Shown here: positions 7,787 through 9,166 of the stretch, piece after piece | How the letters are laid out: each line of letters opens with the position of its first letter | Position numbering within the stretch: the stretch's first letter is position 1 | NCBI GenBank assembly: GCA_021781185.1 | Contig: JAJXXI010000694.1 | Coordinates: forward strand, 1 to 9,166 | Direction of reading: 5' to 3' | Source of the DNA: a bacterium | GTDB taxonomy: Bacteria > Verrucomicrobiota > Verrucomicrobiia > Limisphaerales > UBA11358 | DNA: 9,166 bases | Notes under the pieces: model-generated | The model's input: the letters and a program-made list of their open reading frames with translations, nothing else | Databases searched by the model: none | Told to the model about the DNA's origin: nothing | Made by a program: the position numbers and the translations under genes

Positions 7787-8191
7787 TCAGCGGCTTGGGA
7801 TTTTTCCGGCCAAATAATTCCGCCAGCCGCCGAACGCGGTGATTTCCTTTTTGCCCTCGCAAAGAACCGGTTCGCCCAGCACGCCCAGCACCTCCGAGCC
7901 ATCGGCGAGCTTGACCTTGCCGATGCTCAGGCCGGGCGGTTCCTGCAGGAGAATTATCGCCACGCCCACCGCCGGCACGGACCAGACTTCCACCGTCACG
8001 GCCATCCCGCCGGTTGCCACGCGCACCATGGCGGGATGCCGGTCGTGGATGGACCACAGCCGGTAGGCGGGTTCGGTGACGGTTTCGCGGACGAACGCGG
8101 CGTTGACGGCGAGCAGATTGGGATTCAGTTCCAGTCCGCGCATCAAGGTGCCGTTGACGGCGAGCAGGACAGGTCGTTCAGCCTGGTTCAT
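7787..8191 (-). CDS. Stand-alone allophanate hydrolase C-terminal-like protein (gamma-glutamylcyclotransferase-like fold)
   Basis: A 134-residue protein resembling the C-terminal domain of allophanate hydrolase (the AtzF/DUR1 tail, related in fold to gamma-glutamylcyclotransferases), without the amidase-signature domain normally attached. Visible features: VNGTLMRGLELN (12-23), TEPAYRLWSIHD (39-50), AMVRVATGG (54-62), VEVWSVP (67-73), GLSIGKVKLADG (87-98) and AFGGWRNYL (119-127); the last is the most diagnostic stretch. Free-standing relatives are usually annotated only as allophanate-hydrolase-related, and I know of no proven function. The ATG overlaps the upstream cupin gene by 14 bases, with AAGG five bases before the start, so the two are probably translated together. 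The gene converges on ureG with only 27 bases between the stops. Confidence 0.72.
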   Translation of the reverse strand: MNQAERPVLLAVNGTLMRGLELNPNLLAVNAAFVRETVTEPAYRLWSIHDRHPAMVRVATGGMAVTVEVWSVPAVGVAIILLQEPPGLSIGKVKLADGSEVLGVLGEPVLCEGKKEITAFGGWRNYLAGKIPSR

Positions 8192-8558
8192 TGGGGCCTT
8201 TCAAGAATTTCACCGGCTTCTCGTAGATGGCCAGCACGATGCAGCCGTTCTCGCTCAAGATGCTATGGCTGGTGCCGGGCGGGTTGATGATGAGCGAGCC
8301 GGTCGTGGCCTCGCTGTTTTCATCCACCTGTGAACCGGACAAGACGAAGATGTGTTCGTAGCCGGTGTGTTCGTGAAGCGGCACGCGCCCGCCGGGCTGG
8401 AAACGGAGCAGCGCGGCGTTGGGGCCTTCCGGTCCGTTCTCATACAAGCGATAAATGTCCACGCCCGGCTGGAAGGGCTGCCACGGAAGCTTCTGCTGCC
8501 AGCCGGAGACCTGAAACAGGTCCTTCAGCTTGAGAACGCGATTGGAATCAATTGCCAT
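8178..8558 (-). CDS. Small single-domain cupin protein (ChrR-like)
   Basis: A 126-residue cytoplasmic protein with one cupin barrel. The metal-site pattern is visible: H62, H64 and E68 in PLHEHTGYEHIFVLSG (60-75), and H98 in NPPGTSHS (92-99). The WQPFQPGVDIYRLYE stretch (26-40) and the NPPGTSH block resemble the cupin half of the anti-sigma factor ChrR, but the zinc-binding anti-sigma domain is absent, so anti-sigma activity is not implied. It may be a metal-dependent enzyme or a sensor; the substrate cannot be told. The ATG at 8558 lies downstream of an intrinsic terminator that ends the preceding permease gene, suggesting its own promoter in about 8559-8610, where I see no convincing -35/-10 pair. 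It overlaps the allophanate-hydrolase-like gene by 14 bases. Confidence 0.75.
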   Translation of the reverse strand: MAIDSNRVLKLKDLFQVSGWQQKLPWQPFQPGVDIYRLYENGPEGPNAALLRFQPGGRVPLHEHTGYEHIFVLSGSQVDENSEATTGSLIINPPGTSHSILSENGCIVLAIYEKPVKFLKGPNEPG

Positions 8559-8609
8559 AAAAATGTCTTAACAGGTTTTTCGCCGGCCAGAAAGGCGGCG
8601 TTGGCGGAC

Positions 8610-8642
8610 TAAAAAGCCGGAGCGGTCACCGCCGCTCCGGCT
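8610..8642 (-). terminator. Intrinsic terminator after the permease gene
   Basis: A perfect 11-base-pair stem, 8615-8625 with 8632-8642 (AGCCGGAGCGG and its complement), closes a six-base loop. Read on the minus strand it is followed immediately by a run of five T (8611-8615 on the plus strand are A, the last shared with the stem), giving the standard stem-plus-U-tract form. It begins 23 bases beyond the permease stop. There is no T-run on the plus-strand side, so it acts in one direction and separates the permease transcript from the cupin gene. Confidence 0.85.
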
Positions 8643-8665
8643 GAGGAAAACGGACCGGTTCCGAT

Positions 8666-9166
8666 TCAGGCCGGGGTGGCTTCCCCCTCGATGGCGTCGG
8701 GTTCCAGCGCCTCCAGCGGTTCGCTCGCGGGCCTCGCATATTTCGCGCAGCCGATCATGATCACGGCCACGACCAGATAGCTGGCGGCCACCATGGGCGA
8801 GACCGCGATGCCGATTTGCTGGCCGTGCATCAGGCCGAAGAACGTCAGGACGGCGCCCGCCAGCGCAAAGCCGGAGGCCTTGATCAGTTGCCGGTCAATG
8901 ATGCACACCGCCGTCGCGCCGAGAATGAGGCCGCCGAGGGTCGAGCCGCCGCCCAGCGTCTCCAGGCCCCGGTAGAAAATGCCATTGTTCAACATGTTTC
9001 CCGCCAGATCATTGGACACCGAATTGATGCCCGCCGACGCCAGCGCATTGTTGATCATGGTCAGGCCCCAGTTCGCAATGGAAGGCACCATCGCCAGGAT
9101 GATGGCCGGTGCGTGGTGCCTGGGGGTTTCCTGAAACGCCTGCGAGCCGATCAACATGCCGATGTA
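8666..9166 (-). CDS. C-terminal part of a xanthine/uracil permease-like membrane protein (5' end outside window)
   Basis: The minus-strand frame is open to the window edge (Y-I-G precedes the first ATG at 9157), so only the last 166 residues are present and the true start lies outside. From that ATG the segment shows YIGMLIGSQAF and a HAPAIILAMVPSIANWG block, followed by at least three hydrophobic stretches (roughly LGGLILGATAVCII, FALAGAVLTFFGLM and MVAASYLVVAVIMIGC) and an acidic, probably cytoplasmic tail. The pattern resembles the C-terminal half of uncharacterised NCS2/AzgA-like xanthine-uracil permease proteins. This is from recall of the family and the substrate is unknown. If correct, it could import purines or another nitrogenous base, which would fit beside urea-use genes. 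An intrinsic terminator follows it. Confidence 0.6.
   Translation of the reverse strand, partial: YIGMLIGSQAFQETPRHHAPAIILAMVPSIANWGLTMINNALASAGINSVSNDLAGNMLNNGIFYRGLETLGGGSTLGGLILGATAVCIIDRQLIKASGFALAGAVLTFFGLMHGQQIGIAVSPMVAASYLVVAVIMIGCAKYARPASEPLEALEPDAIEGEATPA

Noticed and set aside
7761..7805. Possible terminator after ureG (GCTGA/TCAGC stem, CCGCCGGCGG palindrome at 7777-7786, T-run at 7801-7805)
   Set aside because: The stems are only four to five base pairs or do not abut the T-run, so no convincing intrinsic terminator can be drawn.
1..9166. CRISPR arrays, tRNA or rRNA genes, transposases, phage genes
   Set aside because: No regularly spaced repeats, no RNA-gene sequence recognised, and no integrase or transposase motifs; nearly all of the window is explained by urea-use genes.

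Overview
The window is a urea-nitrogen acquisition locus from a fairly GC-rich bacterium. I lean towards Verrucomicrobiota, of the Pedosphaera/Limisphaerales kind. That guess rests on the style of the short intergenic repeats (a hairpin with AGGAGG-containing arms between ureC and ureF, tandem GTGTTCATTC units before urtE, an AAATCGG heptamer inside ureF), which I associate with that group from memory. Nothing here proves the phylum.

Positions 1-2848 (+ strand) hold the end of an ABC-type urea importer: urtC (permease, 5' end outside the window), urtD (ATPase, ATGA overlap with urtC) and urtE (ATPase). A 135-base gap with palindromic arms and a tandem decamer separates urtD from urtE. The solute-binding protein UrtA and permease UrtB would be expected upstream of the window. 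UrtC carries an unusual insert of about 130 residues that is probably extracytoplasmic.

Positions 2852-7759 (+ strand) follow almost without gaps: ureD, a fused ureAB (gamma+beta subunits in one chain), ureC (alpha, catalytic), ureF and ureG. All nickel ligands and catalytic residues of UreC are present. No ureE lies in the window. Instead, UreG has a histidine-rich N-terminus and several C-terminal histidines. A 74-base inverted repeat between ureC and ureF supplies a Shine-Dalgarno-like sequence and the only usual start codons of ureF, so ureF appears to have gained its N-terminus from a repeat element.

Positions 7787-9166 (- strand) converge on the urease operon. Read in their own direction they are the C-terminal end of a polytopic membrane protein resembling the xanthine/uracil permease type, a clear intrinsic terminator, a ChrR-like cupin, and a small protein resembling the stand-alone C-terminal domain of allophanate hydrolase. 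The last two genes overlap by 14 bases.

Together the plus-strand genes import urea and hydrolyse it to ammonia and CO2 with a nickel urease and its maturation factors. The minus-strand genes may concern related nitrogen compounds (purines or urea derivatives), but that link is inferred from position and resemblance only.
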